From: Flammeovirgaceae bacterium UBA2786
GTDB taxonomy: Bacteria > Bacteroidota > Bacteroidia > Cytophagales > Cyclobacteriaceae
Length of the DNA: 63,560 nt
Assembly (NCBI GenBank): GCA_002352225.1
Contig: DEIA01000043.1
Coordinates: 4,468 to 68,027 of the forward strand
Reading direction: 5' to 3'
Under the pieces are notes generated by a model. That model saw only the letters and a program-made list of their open reading frames with translations. It did not search any database and had not been told where the DNA came from. Each line of letters opens with the position of its first letter. Within the stretch, counting starts at the first letter, position 1. Of the stretch, positions 32,882 to 42,986 are shown piece after piece. The translations under genes were made by a program, and so were the position numbers.

Positions 32882-33658
32882 ATGACAAAATACATTTTAA
32901 TCACTATCATTATCATTTTCATTGTCTCCTGTAAGCCAAAGCAAACAAAACCCGAATGGGTTGACCTTTTTAATGGTAAAGACCTGAAGGACTGGACGGT
33001 TAAGATTTATCATCATGATGTGGGCGTAAATTTTGGCAATACCTTTCGGGTGGTTGATAATATGATTCAGGTTCGGTACGATGAATACGAAGAATTTAAT
33101 GATCAGTTTGCGCACCTATATTATAACAAACCTTTCTCCCGCTATCACTTAAAACTGGAATACCAGTTTACAGGAGAACTTCAACGGGGCGCCCCTGACT
33201 ATACTTTGTTGAACAGCGGAGTGATGTTTCATTCGCAAGACCCGCACACTATGCCCAAAGAACAAAACTGGCCTATTTCAGTAGAGATGCAATTTCTGGC
33301 CGGGCTTGATGATGGTAACCCCCGCCCAACCGGCAACATGTGTTCACCGGGTACCGACATAGTTTACGAAGGCAAAAAGTATGATGGCCATTGTCTCAAT
33401 TCTTCCTCTAAAACATATAATAAAGATGCGTGGGTACAAGCCGAATTAATCGTACTGGGCGATTCCCTGATTACTCAGATTATTAGTGGCGATACGGTGC
33501 TTCAATATACTAACCCCACAATGGGTGGAGGAGTAGTTAGCGGTTATGATAGCGCACTATGGAAACCTGGCATGCCGTTAACATCAGGGTTTATTGCCTT
33601 GCAAAGCGAAGGGCAACCGATTAATTTCAGGAATATTAGGATTAAGGAACTTAAATAG
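32882..33658 (+). CDS. DUF1080 (3-keto-disaccharide hydrolase-type) lipoprotein
   Basis: A 258-residue lipoprotein (lipobox IVSC, Cys 17) with the DUF1080 concanavalin-like fold: WVDLFNGKDLKDWTVKIYHH, NSGVMFHSQDP, and the closing LTSGFIALQSEGQPINFRNI, which is the family's terminal signature. Family members bind or cleave polysaccharides, with some acting as 3-keto-glycoside hydrolases in the periplasm. The gene stands alone and is convergent with the sirtuin gene. Confidence 0.9.
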   Translation: MTKYILITIIIIFIVSCKPKQTKPEWVDLFNGKDLKDWTVKIYHHDVGVNFGNTFRVVDNMIQVRYDEYEEFNDQFAHLYYNKPFSRYHLKLEYQFTGELQRGAPDYTLLNSGVMFHSQDPHTMPKEQNWPISVEMQFLAGLDDGNPRPTGNMCSPGTDIVYEGKKYDGHCLNSSSKTYNKDAWVQAELIVLGDSLITQIISGDTVLQYTNPTMGGGVVSGYDSALWKPGMPLTSGFIALQSEGQPINFRNIRIKELK

Positions 33659-33672
33659 TAAACAGTGATCGG

Positions 33673-34353
33673 TCAGATCAGCATTCTCTTTAGTTTCTCC
33701 ATGCCTGTACTTGCTTTATCAATAATAAATTCAAGATTGGGTACATGCAGGATTTCAGGTTTTTTCGGATCGACCACATACTTTGGAACATGATCGGGCA
33801 CATAATCAATTAACCCCGCGGCTGGATATACTACCATTGAAGTACCTGCAACTATAAACACATCGGCACCGGAAGCAATATCAGCCGCCACTTCCATCCT
33901 GGGCACGGCTTCACCAAACCATACTATGTTGGGTCTGAGCTGCGAGCCCAGTTCACACATATCGCCAATATTCAATTCAGTGCCTTTAATTGGATAAATC
34001 AATGCTGGATTTTTAGTACTGCGCGATTCAAACAAACTTCCATGCAAATGAATAACATGCGATGAGCCAGCCCGTTCATGCAGATTATCTACATTCTGCG
34101 TTATAATGGTTACATCAAATTGTTTTTCAAGTTCTGCCAGTACTTCGTGTCCACGGTTGGGTTTTACTTCGTGCGCCTTGCGCCTGCGCTGATTGTAGAA
34201 ATCCAAAACAAGTGCAGGGTCCTTATGCCACGCTTCAGGTGTGGCTACATCTTCAACTTTATATCCTTCCCATAAACCACCTGCATCGCGAAAGGTAGCA
34301 ATCCCGCTTTCAGCACTAATACCCGCTCCGGTAAGCACAACTAATTTTTTCAT
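33673..34353 (-). CDS. Sir2-family NAD-dependent protein deacylase
   Basis: Removes acyl groups from lysines using NAD. The 226-residue protein has GAGISAESGIATFRDAGGLW (NAD binding), TQNVDNLHERAGSSHVIHLHG (catalytic His) and LRPNIVWFGEAVP. The YNQRRR segment keeps the Tyr-x-x-Arg pair of class III sirtuins that favour succinyl or malonyl lysine. Unusually, the four zinc cysteines are absent; only one Cys (GDMCELG) remains in that region, as in other Bacteroidota sirtuins I recall. Likely cytoplasmic. Symbol cobB is sometimes used for the family. Confidence 0.92.
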   Translation of the reverse strand: MKKLVVLTGAGISAESGIATFRDAGGLWEGYKVEDVATPEAWHKDPALVLDFYNQRRRKAHEVKPNRGHEVLAELEKQFDVTIITQNVDNLHERAGSSHVIHLHGSLFESRSTKNPALIYPIKGTELNIGDMCELGSQLRPNIVWFGEAVPRMEVAADIASGADVFIVAGTSMVVYPAAGLIDYVPDHVPKYVVDPKKPEILHVPNLEFIIDKASTGMEKLKRMLI

Positions 34354-34577
34354 TGGTGGTGTTTGCGAATAACATCAAAGATAATGAACGGAGGAAAGTT
34401 TTTGCATGAGTATCGATAAGGAAAAAATACGCAATTATATATATTCGGGCGTTGGGGGCGATCGAACTGGCTCTGTGAACAGGGCAATCTATATCTAAAA
34501 TACAAACGCGAAGACTCCACTAAGAACAAAAAAATATTCAGACAAGATTCTTTATCTAAGAAAAATATCAAATACAA

Positions 34578-35144
34578 ATGAACCCCCTGCTCCTACACCT
34601 TCAAAAAGCCCATCCATTATCCAGTTCTGTTTCCAATGCATGTGAAGCCATCATTAAAAAGAAACGTGTACGTAAAGGGCACCTGTTGCTGCGCATCGGC
34701 CAGAAGGCAGAATATTTTTTCTTTATTAACAAGGGTTTAGCAAGAGTGTTTTACCAGCGAAACGGTAAAGACATTACCGATTATTTTGCTATTGATCAAC
34801 AATTTATCGGTGCCGTTCCTTCCCTGTTCAATGGTCAGAAATCGCACAAAGCCATTGAGGCTCTGGAAGACTCCGATATACTATATTTTTCCTACTCAGA
34901 TTTTGATCGGTTATGTACCCTGCACCATGACCTGGAACGCCTTGCGCGCAACCAAGCTATCTATGGTATGCTGGAAGGGCAGCAACGTATTGAAAGTATC
35001 CGGTTTCTTTCTGCCAGAGAACGTTACGATGAACTGGAAAAACTATATCCGGGTATAATCAATCGCGCACCCCTAAAACACATTGCTTCCTACCTGGGCA
35101 CCACCCAGGTCAGCATTAGTCGAATACGTGCTGGTAAACAATAA
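34578..35144 (+). CDS. Crp/Fnr-family transcriptional regulator
   Basis: A 188-residue regulator with an N-terminal cyclic-nucleotide-like beta-roll (about 30-120; GHLLLRIGQKAEYFFFINKG, DITDYFAIDQQFIGAVPSL) and a short C-terminal helix-turn-helix (LKHIASYLGTTQVSISRIR). The ligand is unknown; no conserved cAMP-binding Arg-Ser is visible and there are no Fe-S cysteines. It is followed after 60 bases by an FAD monooxygenase gene, a frequent pairing suggesting that it controls it. Confidence 0.9.
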   Translation: MNPLLLHLQKAHPLSSSVSNACEAIIKKKRVRKGHLLLRIGQKAEYFFFINKGLARVFYQRNGKDITDYFAIDQQFIGAVPSLFNGQKSHKAIEALEDSDILYFSYSDFDRLCTLHHDLERLARNQAIYGMLEGQQRIESIRFLSARERYDELEKLYPGIINRAPLKHIASYLGTTQVSISRIRAGKQ

Positions 35145-35203
35145 TTTAACATATGTAAAATCCACAGGGTGCCTTCTTCCGTTTCATCAATAAAAGATAA
35201 AAC

Positions 35204-36352
35204 ATGAACCATCCTGTATTGATTGTTGGTGGTGGCATTGCCGGGCTAACAACAGCTTTAGCGCTTCAGCAACTTCATATTGATTTCCTGGTTTTGGAGG
35301 CAGTGCCTGAGATTAAAACGGTAGGTGCTGGAATAAGTCTGGCCGGCAATGCCATGCGCGTGATGAAGCGCTTAGGTCTTGCTAATGCCATTAAACATAA
35401 TGGTCATCTCATTTCTTCTATGCTGATACAAGATGAGCACGGCAGTACCCTATCCCTTATGGATGCAGCCAAACTCAGCAGCGAGTATGAACTGGATAAT
35501 GTGGCCATCCACCGCAGTGCACTACACCAGGTGTTGTTGAAGGCTATTTCTCAAAATAAAATTCTTACCAACAATAAAGTAACAGATTATACAGAGGGAG
35601 ATAATTTTGTAGAGGTTGTATTGCAGAATGGTAACCGGATTTCCGGCTCATGCATATTGGTAGCCGATGGTATTCATTCTTCTATTCGCAAAAAGTTATT
35701 GCCACAATCGCAGATTCGGTATTCCGGGTACACTTGCTGGCGAGGCATTGCAGAAAATACCTGGGGTATTGAAAAAGTAGCTGTGGAGAAATGGGGAACT
35801 GCCGGAAGATTTGGTTATGTACCTATTGGGGATAACAAAGTTTACTGGTTTGCTTGTAAGAATGCACCACAAAAAAATGAGCAAATGCAAACCATGACCC
35901 TTGCGCAGCTGGCTGAAAATTTTAGAAACTACTCACATCCAGTTCCTGAAATTATCAGGCAGACACCTGCATCAGAACTAATCTGGGGCGACATTATCGA
36001 TCTCAAACCAATTTCCAGATATGCCTTTAACAAGGTTGTACTATTAGGCGATGCGGCACATGCCACCACACCCAATATGGGTCAGGGTGCCTGCATGGGT
36101 ATTGAAGATGCCTGGCTGATCGCCACGTTACTACAACAACATGCCAACAATCTGACTGAGGCCTTCCGATTGTTTGAAGCGCAACGGTTAAAACGTACGC
36201 ATTACATCGTAAACACAAGTTACCGCTTAGGAAAAATAGCTCAATGGGAAAATAGAATACTCACCAAACTGCGCAACACGGCCTTCCGGTTAGTACCTGC
36301 ATCCGTAAACGAAAAACAAGTGATTAAACTACTGGATATTCCGGTAAGGTAA
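35204..36352 (+). CDS. FAD-dependent monooxygenase (PHBH/UbiH-like)
   Basis: A 382-residue flavoprotein with the Rossmann GxGxxG motif (PVLIVGGGIAGLTTALALQQ, residues 4-23), the ILVADGIHSSIR (DG) motif near residue 155 and the second FAD motif VVLLGDAAHATTPNMGQGACMGIEDA near 275, all typical of single-component aromatic hydroxylases. The substrate cannot be told; relatives act on salicylate, kynurenine or tetracycline-like compounds. Translated from a gene following a Crp-like regulator. Confidence 0.92.
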   Translation: MNHPVLIVGGGIAGLTTALALQQLHIDFLVLEAVPEIKTVGAGISLAGNAMRVMKRLGLANAIKHNGHLISSMLIQDEHGSTLSLMDAAKLSSEYELDNVAIHRSALHQVLLKAISQNKILTNNKVTDYTEGDNFVEVVLQNGNRISGSCILVADGIHSSIRKKLLPQSQIRYSGYTCWRGIAENTWGIEKVAVEKWGTAGRFGYVPIGDNKVYWFACKNAPQKNEQMQTMTLAQLAENFRNYSHPVPEIIRQTPASELIWGDIIDLKPISRYAFNKVVLLGDAAHATTPNMGQGACMGIEDAWLIATLLQQHANNLTEAFRLFEAQRLKRTHYIVNTSYRLGKIAQWENRILTKLRNTAFRLVPASVNEKQVIKLLDIPVR

Positions 36353-36362
36353 TGTAACCGTA

Positions 36363-38411
36363 CTACTTGAGTCTTCTGTCAAAAAAATCTTTCGCTCGTT
36401 CAAATACCTGTTTCCAACTTTCATAACGCAAAAAACCATGAACTTCATCTGGTAGTACCAATACTTCTACTGGTACGTTTTTGTCGCGAAGTTTTTCGAC
36501 CAGGTCGGTACTTTGTTGAAAAAGCACATTACGGTCATCATCGCCATGTATCACCAACACCGGTGCAGTCCATTTACTAAGGTCAGAAATTGGAGAACTT
36601 CTGTAGGCTACTTCCATATCCTGTTCGGTAATTCCCCACGAACCACCGGACGAAAATTCGCGTGCACGAAACGCCCAGTCATGAACGCCATGCACATCCA
36701 CTCCGGCTTTAAAAATTTCCGGGTTGCGCGCTAAACCCATTGCCGTTAAATACCCGCCATACGATCCACCCCACAAACCAATTTTACTTGCATCCACTTC
36801 GGGTAGCGCTTGCAAATATTTTGCTGCTGCTACCACATCCTGGTATTCGCTTGCCCCTCGAGGCCCTTGATTTTTTGCCCGTCTGAAGTCACGACCATAA
36901 CCAGTGCCCGACCGAAAGTTTACAGATAATACAGCGTACCCCTGGCTGGCCATGTATTGATTAAACGCGTAACAGTTAATGTAATAATCGCTATAATGAA
37001 AACCCAACAACATTTGCCTGATAGGGCCGCCATGCATAAACACAAGCCCGGGCCGTTTGTTACTGATTGTGCGATTGATAAACAATTGTGCGTGAAGTGA
37101 AGTGCCATCGGCAGCTTTTAACAATACAGGCTCTGGTTTTACAAATGCAGCAGTTGAAAAAGTAGGTAACTTTTGTGAATTAACCTGAACCGTAGCTTTA
37201 CTTGCTTCATCTACCCGCACCAATGTTTTTGAAGTGTTGCTTGTAGCCCGAAATGCATACAACACATTGCCGGCCAGTGTAGGATACATTTCAATACCTT
37301 CACCAGATGTTACTTCGGTTGGATTACCAACTGTTACATCTGCTTTCCAGATGTGTCTTCGGTTAATATCCGTTCTGTTTCCATCAAAGTAAATGAACTT
37401 ACCGGTAGCATCGGCCACAAAACTCTCTACTTCACCATCGCCTGGTGTAATGTCTTTCAGATCGTTACCCGTTTCGGTTATTGAGTAAATGTGATTCCAA
37501 CCATTATGTTCCGAGAAGAAAAGAACACGCCCGGAAGGCAACCACGCCAATGGTGTATTTACATAATACTGCGCAAAACCCCCATCCTCGGCTGGCGATT
37601 TCCAGATTGGTTTAGCCATACCACTTTGTGCATCGGCAACGTATATCGAAAACTTTACACCACCCGTAAGGTTACTTAATTCACCCACCTTAGTTCCGGG
37701 TGAACGAATAAACGCAATCTGCTTTCCATCGGGCGACCACACCGGAAAATCATCATTGGTAACATCGGGCGCAATCCATCGAATGCTTTTGCGTAACAAA
37801 TTGTACACTCCAATGAAACTATGATCACCCCGCTCACTTACAAATAACACTTCATTACCATCGGGAGAAAAACGAGGACTATGGTTTGTACCGCGTGCTA
37901 AAAACAAGGGCTTGGGAGTAGCATTTATATCTAATGGCGATTCGAATAGCTGGCCGCCTCTGCTGAAGAGGAACCGGATACCATCTTTAAAAAATACAGG
38001 ATTGGAACCGGCTGTAATTTTTGCTGGCGGATTTTTAGATGAAAGCTCTTTATAGTAGATAGCTTGTTCAGCCCCTTCGGGTAAACTGGCTGGATTAGGG
38101 TTTTGCCCTACACGATTACCACCACTGCCACGAACATATAATAGTTTAGTACCATTAGGCGAAAATGTAAGGTTCGATAGCTCTTGCCCATCATCCAGTT
38201 GGTATTCGGTTAATAATCGTGGTAAATCTGTGCCCGATTTTGTTAAAATGTTACGTTTACCGTGATCGTTGATTACCCATGCAATATGTTTACCATCGGG
38301 CGAGGTGGCCAGGTTATACTCAATGGGGTGGCTCATAAACTGCTCCAGTGTTTGCGCAGATGCAGTAAAAGAGATAAAGATTGAAACGTAAAAGAAAATT
38401 AGCTTTTTCAT
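36363..38411 (-). CDS. Secreted S9-family prolyl oligopeptidase
   Basis: A 682-residue secreted serine peptidase: signal peptide (residues 1-20, TASAQ), an N-terminal seven-blade beta propeller of PD40-like repeats (about 25-420; FSPDGNEVLFVSERGDHSF, WSPDGKQIAFIRS) and a C-terminal alpha/beta hydrolase with the nucleophile in GLWGGSYGGYLTAMG, Asp in VLVIHGDDDRNV and His in LPDEVHGFLRYE. The ATG at 38411 gives a proper signal peptide; the frame is open up to 38459. It probably cleaves short peptides in the periplasm. Confidence 0.94.
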   Translation of the reverse strand: MKKLIFFYVSIFISFTASAQTLEQFMSHPIEYNLATSPDGKHIAWVINDHGKRNILTKSGTDLPRLLTEYQLDDGQELSNLTFSPNGTKLLYVRGSGGNRVGQNPNPASLPEGAEQAIYYKELSSKNPPAKITAGSNPVFFKDGIRFLFSRGGQLFESPLDINATPKPLFLARGTNHSPRFSPDGNEVLFVSERGDHSFIGVYNLLRKSIRWIAPDVTNDDFPVWSPDGKQIAFIRSPGTKVGELSNLTGGVKFSIYVADAQSGMAKPIWKSPAEDGGFAQYYVNTPLAWLPSGRVLFFSEHNGWNHIYSITETGNDLKDITPGDGEVESFVADATGKFIYFDGNRTDINRRHIWKADVTVGNPTEVTSGEGIEMYPTLAGNVLYAFRATSNTSKTLVRVDEASKATVQVNSQKLPTFSTAAFVKPEPVLLKAADGTSLHAQLFINRTISNKRPGLVFMHGGPIRQMLLGFHYSDYYINCYAFNQYMASQGYAVLSVNFRSGTGYGRDFRRAKNQGPRGASEYQDVVAAAKYLQALPEVDASKIGLWGGSYGGYLTAMGLARNPEIFKAGVDVHGVHDWAFRAREFSSGGSWGITEQDMEVAYRSSPISDLSKWTAPVLVIHGDDDRNVLFQQSTDLVEKLRDKNVPVEVLVLPDEVHGFLRYESWKQVFERAKDFFDRRLK

Positions 38412-38590
38412 GTAACCAAGATACACCAACTTGTAATACAGAAGCGAAGCCTCCCCCAATTTATTTGGAATAATCTATTGTGATTTGCGTAAATCAAAAT
38501 TCAGGGCAATTCAATACAACTCCCCAATTTGTACTAACTATTGATTATTTATGATGAAAGTCTTACTTTCCATAAACCATTCCTACAACC

Positions 38591-39754
38591 ATGAAACAGA
38601 TCATAACCTTCTGCTTAATTCTGGTGGGTATCTCAGTAGCTGCCCAATCCGACAAAAACTTTAATGGCCTTAGCGTTGACTTAAACAACTTGTTCCGGCT
38701 TTCAACTGCTAAAACAAGAAGTATATCGCCTGAGAACTTTACAGGTGAAAAAGGCAAAGGCGGCATGGCAAAGGAAGGTGTAGCCAGTAAAAATGCACGC
38801 GATCTGGGGCAGGGCTGGAAAGTAAATCCATACATTATAATTGAACCCGGAAAAACATTTACCCTTGCTGAAATTAACGGGTCAGGTGCCATTCAACATA
38901 TCTGGCTTACGCCTACCGGCATCTGGCGATTCAGCATTTTGCGTATGTATTGGGATGATGAAACAACACCATCGGTAGAGGTGCCACTTGGCGATTTTTT
39001 TGGAATGGGCTGGCAGGAGTACGCGCAGCTGTCATCGCTGGCTGTGTGTGTAAATCCCGGCAGTGCATTCAATAGTTATTGGGTAATGCCTTTCCGCAAA
39101 AAAGCAAAGATCACAATAGAAAATATTAACACTGAGCCTGTGCGGATTTTCTATCAGATTGATTACACCCTAACCGATGTTCCGGATGATGCCGCTTATT
39201 TTCATGCACAATTCAGACGTACCAATCCGGTAAAATACAAAGATGTATTTACCATTACTGAAGGCATAAAAGGAAAAGGTCATTATGTAGGCACTTATAT
39301 GGCCTGGGGAGTACACAACAATGGCTGGTGGGGCGAAGGTGAAATAAAATTCTTTATGGATGGTGATACCGAATTTCCAACCATTAACGGAACGGGTACA
39401 GAAGATTACTTCTGCGGCTCGTACGATTTTGATACAAAACGAAAGAATGAAGCTGGTGTAGAGATTGTTGATTACACTACTTTTAATACGCCCTATGCGG
39501 GATTACATCAGGTAATACGGGGCGATGGCCACTATAAAGTAATGCAACGTTTTGGCATGTATAGGTGGCACATTACCGACCCGATCCGGTTTGAAAAAGA
39601 TTTGCGCATAACCATTCAAGATTTGGGTTGGCGACATGATGGTCGTTACTTGCCACAACAGTCTGATATCTCTTCAGTCGCATTTTGGTACCAGACCGAA
39701 CCGCATGCACCCTATCCAAAGCTACCGTCTAAAGATGAGTTAGAAGTTAATTAA
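38591..39754 (+). CDS. DUF2961 (GH172-type) secreted protein
   Basis: A 387-residue protein with a signal peptide (residues 1-18, VAAQ) and the DUF2961 motifs AEINGSGAIQHIWLTPTG, MYWDDETTPSVEVPLGDFFGMG, the NGTGTEDYFCGSYDF catalytic stretch and the final WYQTEPH. DUF2961 corresponds to glycoside hydrolase family 172, whose known members act on fructose-dianhydride or arabinofuranosyl/fructofuranosyl substrates. Glu in GTEDYF is a likely catalytic residue. It stands alone, not in a polysaccharide-utilisation locus. Confidence 0.92.
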   Translation: MKQIITFCLILVGISVAAQSDKNFNGLSVDLNNLFRLSTAKTRSISPENFTGEKGKGGMAKEGVASKNARDLGQGWKVNPYIIIEPGKTFTLAEINGSGAIQHIWLTPTGIWRFSILRMYWDDETTPSVEVPLGDFFGMGWQEYAQLSSLAVCVNPGSAFNSYWVMPFRKKAKITIENINTEPVRIFYQIDYTLTDVPDDAAYFHAQFRRTNPVKYKDVFTITEGIKGKGHYVGTYMAWGVHNNGWWGEGEIKFFMDGDTEFPTINGTGTEDYFCGSYDFDTKRKNEAGVEIVDYTTFNTPYAGLHQVIRGDGHYKVMQRFGMYRWHITDPIRFEKDLRITIQDLGWRHDGRYLPQQSDISSVAFWYQTEPHAPYPKLPSKDELEVN

Positions 39755-39780
39755 TCGAATACCTTCCAATGGCTAACTAA

Positions 39781-42273
39781 TTACTTTTTTGAGACCTTCT
39801 TTACTGCTTTCTTAGCGGCCTTTTTGGAGACAACCTTCTTTGGAGCAGCCTTTTTTACAGCTGTTTTCTTTATTGCTTTTTTTGCAGCTGTTTTCTTTAC
39901 AGCTTTTGGTGCTGGCACTTCAACCGTTTCCTTCTTCCGCGCAAAGCGACCAAACCGGCCCTTACTTTCGGGCGCGTTAGCAGCCAGCGTAATACATTCT
40001 TCAAGTGTCAGGTCTTTGGGTTCTTTCCCTTTTGGAATTTTTACATTCTTTTTACCTGCTTTTATATACGGTCCAAAGCGACCATTAAGGATTTCTATTT
40101 CGGTGTTTCCTTCACTGGCAAATGATTTAATCAAACGATTAGCATCTGCTTCGCGTTTGGCTTGTATTAGTTCAATAGCCCGTTGAGCACTAACAGTATA
40201 CGGATCTTCACCTTTTGGAATAGACACAAACTTTTTATCGTGTAATACATACGGCCCAAAGCGGCCGATGTTAATCGTCATCTGTTTATCTTCAAACAAG
40301 CCCATGTCGCGCGGCATCTTCATCAGCTCAAGCGCATCTTCAAGTGTGATGTTTTCAATAAACTGCCCCGTGCGGAGTGCTGCAAACTTAGGCTTCTCTC
40401 CACCATTATCATCCGGGTTTTCACCTAACTGAACATACGCACCAAACCTTCCCAGTTTTACGTATACGTTTTTACCGCTTTTCGGATCAACACCCAACTC
40501 TCTGTTTTTGTTTTGAACGGCCGAGCGTTCAATCTGTTCGGTTTTGGTAACCGTTTTATGAAAAGGTTTGTAAAACTGGTGCAGCATTTTTTGCCATTTC
40601 AGCTTACCACTGGCAATCTCATCAAACTCCTGTTCAATTTCTGCTGTAAATGAATAATTGGTAATATCCGGAAAATGTTCTACCAAAAAATCGTTTACAA
40701 TCATGGCAATATTGGTGGGAAAAAGCTTGTTGCTTTCTGCCCCTGTGTTTTCTGTCTCTTGTATGGAGTTAATTTTTCCGTTTTGTAACCGATGTACGTT
40801 GTATTTACGCTCAACTCCTTCGCGACTTTCCTTTACTACATATCCTCTCTTTTGTACGGTAGAAATAGTAGGTGCATAGGTAGAGGGGCGGCCAATACCT
40901 AACTCTTCCAATTTCTTAACTAAGCTTGCTTCGGTATAGCGGGCCGCATGGCGCGAAAAAGTTTGTGTAGCTGTGATATTATTCAGGTCCAGCTTCTGCC
41001 CTACATTAAGTGGAGGCAAAACTTTTCCACTTTCTTCATCTTCAGCATCATCATCGTCTTTCGACTCCATGTACACTTTCAAAAACCCTTCAAACTTAAT
41101 CACTTCGCCTGAGGCTGTGAATGTGCGTGGGTTACCGGAAATAGAAATAGTTGCAGTTGTTCTCTCTAACTCAGCTTCAGCCATCTGCGAGGCAATAGCT
41201 CGTTTCCAGATCAGATCATACAACCTTTCTGCATTACGATCCATGCCCGGATTGAGTACAGAAAAGTCAGTTGGACGAATGGCTTCGTGAGCTTCTTGCG
41301 CACTTGCCGATTTGGTTTTAAATCTGCGTGTTTGTACAAATTCTTTCCCGTATGCTTTTTGAATCTGATTAACAGCACCATTCACCGCTTCATCCGAAAG
41401 ATTAACAGAATCGGTACGCATATAACTAATCTTACCGGCTTCGTATAGTTTCTGTGCCACCATCATAGTTTGCGAAACCGAGAAACTCAACTTTCTTCCT
41501 GCTTCCTGTTGCAGTGTAGAGGTAGTGAAGGGAGGAGCCGGTGATTTTTTAGCAGGTTTCTTCACCAGATCCGTAATCGAAAACGTAGCACCTTTGCAGG
41601 ATTCCAGAAAGGCCAGTGCTTCTTTCTCATCATTAAACTTCTCTCCCAAATCGGCTACTAATTGTTTGCCGTTACCTAAGTCGAAGATGGCTGATATTTT
41701 AAAAGACGACTTTGCTTCGAACTTATCAATCTCGCGTTCGCGTTCCACTACTAACCGCACAGCCACCGATTGTACACGACCTGCTGAAAGTCCCGTCTTG
41801 ATTTTTTTCCATAGAATGGGAGATAATTCGAACCCTACCAACCGATCGAGCAACCTGCGAGCCTGTTGCGCATTTACCAGATCTATATCAATACCTCGTG
41901 GGTTTTGAATGGCATTGAGAATTGCATTTTTAGTGATCTCTGTAAATACGATACGCCTGGTTTTTTTGTCGTTCAGATTTAGTACTTCTTTCAGGTGCCA
42001 GGAGATGGCCTCCCCCTCCCGGTCTTCATCGCTTGCCAGGTAAACCATTTGGGCATCTTTGGCAAGCTCTTTCAATTTCTTAATTACATCCTTCTTTTCG
42101 GGCGATACTTCGTATGTGGGTTCAAAGTCGTTCTCAATATCTATAGCTCCGTTTCCTTTCGCCAAATCACGTATGTGGCCCATGCTGCTTGCCACCTTAT
42201 AATCTTTTCCAAGATAGCCTTCAATGGTTTTGGCTTTAGCCGGAGACTCTACTATAACTAAGTTTTTTGACAT
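39781..42273 (-). CDS. topA: DNA topoisomerase I (type IA)
   Basis: Relaxes negatively supercoiled DNA. The 830-residue enzyme has the TOPRIM start KNLVIVESPAKAKTIEGYLG and SDEDREGEAISWHL, the active-site tyrosine in GKISYMRTDSVNLSDEAV (about residue 290), and RPSTYAPTISTVQKRGYV. In place of zinc fingers, the C-terminus has repeated RFGPYV/RFGAYVQLG modules (about 590-760), typical of Bacteroidota. It ends in a strongly basic Lys/Ala-rich tail (about 45 residues) like histone H1, presumably for DNA binding. Confidence 0.97.
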   Translation of the reverse strand: MSKNLVIVESPAKAKTIEGYLGKDYKVASSMGHIRDLAKGNGAIDIENDFEPTYEVSPEKKDVIKKLKELAKDAQMVYLASDEDREGEAISWHLKEVLNLNDKKTRRIVFTEITKNAILNAIQNPRGIDIDLVNAQQARRLLDRLVGFELSPILWKKIKTGLSAGRVQSVAVRLVVEREREIDKFEAKSSFKISAIFDLGNGKQLVADLGEKFNDEKEALAFLESCKGATFSITDLVKKPAKKSPAPPFTTSTLQQEAGRKLSFSVSQTMMVAQKLYEAGKISYMRTDSVNLSDEAVNGAVNQIQKAYGKEFVQTRRFKTKSASAQEAHEAIRPTDFSVLNPGMDRNAERLYDLIWKRAIASQMAEAELERTTATISISGNPRTFTASGEVIKFEGFLKVYMESKDDDDAEDEESGKVLPPLNVGQKLDLNNITATQTFSRHAARYTEASLVKKLEELGIGRPSTYAPTISTVQKRGYVVKESREGVERKYNVHRLQNGKINSIQETENTGAESNKLFPTNIAMIVNDFLVEHFPDITNYSFTAEIEQEFDEIASGKLKWQKMLHQFYKPFHKTVTKTEQIERSAVQNKNRELGVDPKSGKNVYVKLGRFGAYVQLGENPDDNGGEKPKFAALRTGQFIENITLEDALELMKMPRDMGLFEDKQMTINIGRFGPYVLHDKKFVSIPKGEDPYTVSAQRAIELIQAKREADANRLIKSFASEGNTEIEILNGRFGPYIKAGKKNVKIPKGKEPKDLTLEECITLAANAPESKGRFGRFARKKETVEVPAPKAVKKTAAKKAIKKTAVKKAAPKKVVSKKAAKKAVKKVSKK

Positions 42274-42475
42274 GCCTAAAATTGTTCGATGGCGTCAAAT
42301 ATCTGTAAATTTTTAAAAACAAAAGCCTCAACTGGCTTTACATGTCCACTCAGCATGTACTTTTAAGGCATTAATCGAAACAAAATTTTCAACTTCATCA
42401 TTATGATTACCACTGTTTTGCGCTTAAAAAGCAATCTCATTTAAAGCGTACTCAAAAAAAATTTTTTGTATCATG

Positions 42476-42483
42476 TACTTTTG
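42476..42483 (+). promoter_or_regulatory. -7 box (TACTTTTG) immediately before the SixA-type gene
   Basis: An exact TAnnTTTG box that ends five bases before the ATG at 42489, so the mRNA would be leaderless or nearly so. Confidence 0.45.
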
Positions 42484-42488
42484 CAAGT

Positions 42489-42986
42489 ATGCAGCGAAGA
42501 ATTTATCTGGTACGACACGCACAAGCCAATCCCGGAACACCCGAAGTATCGGACGAACTTCGTGCCCTTACTCCAGCAGGTAAGATTGTGAGTACCCAGG
42601 TAGGAAAATTTCTTTACCAAAAGAATTCTAATCTCAATCTAATAATTTCGAGTCATGCAAAACGTGCCCATCACACTGCCCTTCACATCTCAAAAGAATT
42701 AAATCTGCAAACAGAAGTTTGCATTGAAAAAATTCTGTACTCCGAAAATCTGACAGGCATACTTCAATTGCTCAATTTGCTGCCAGATGTTTACAGCGAA
42801 GTAATGTTAGTGGGGCACTACCCTACTATTGTTGAATTACAAAATTATTTAGCATCGAACAACCAGCTAACCAGTATGAACACAGGTGAATTGGTAGTTT
42901 TAGGATTTGAAAATAACTGGGCCGGACTCTCGGCTGGTACAGCGTTGCATGAGTATTCTTATCATCCATCTTATACACAGGCATGA
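42489..42986 (+). CDS. Histidine phosphatase family protein (SixA-like)
   Basis: A 165-residue member of the phosphoglycerate-mutase superfamily with the catalytic LVRHAQANPG motif (RHA in place of RHG, residues 6-15), the SHAKRAHHTALHI second segment and the MLVGHYPTIVELQNYL His motif. In E. coli SixA dephosphorylates phospho-His on the NPr/ArcB systems; the substrate here is not known. The stop overlaps the start of the next gene by four bases. Confidence 0.9.
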   Translation: MQRRIYLVRHAQANPGTPEVSDELRALTPAGKIVSTQVGKFLYQKNSNLNLIISSHAKRAHHTALHISKELNLQTEVCIEKILYSENLTGILQLLNLLPDVYSEVMLVGHYPTIVELQNYLASNNQLTSMNTGELVVLGFENNWAGLSAGTALHEYSYHPSYTQA

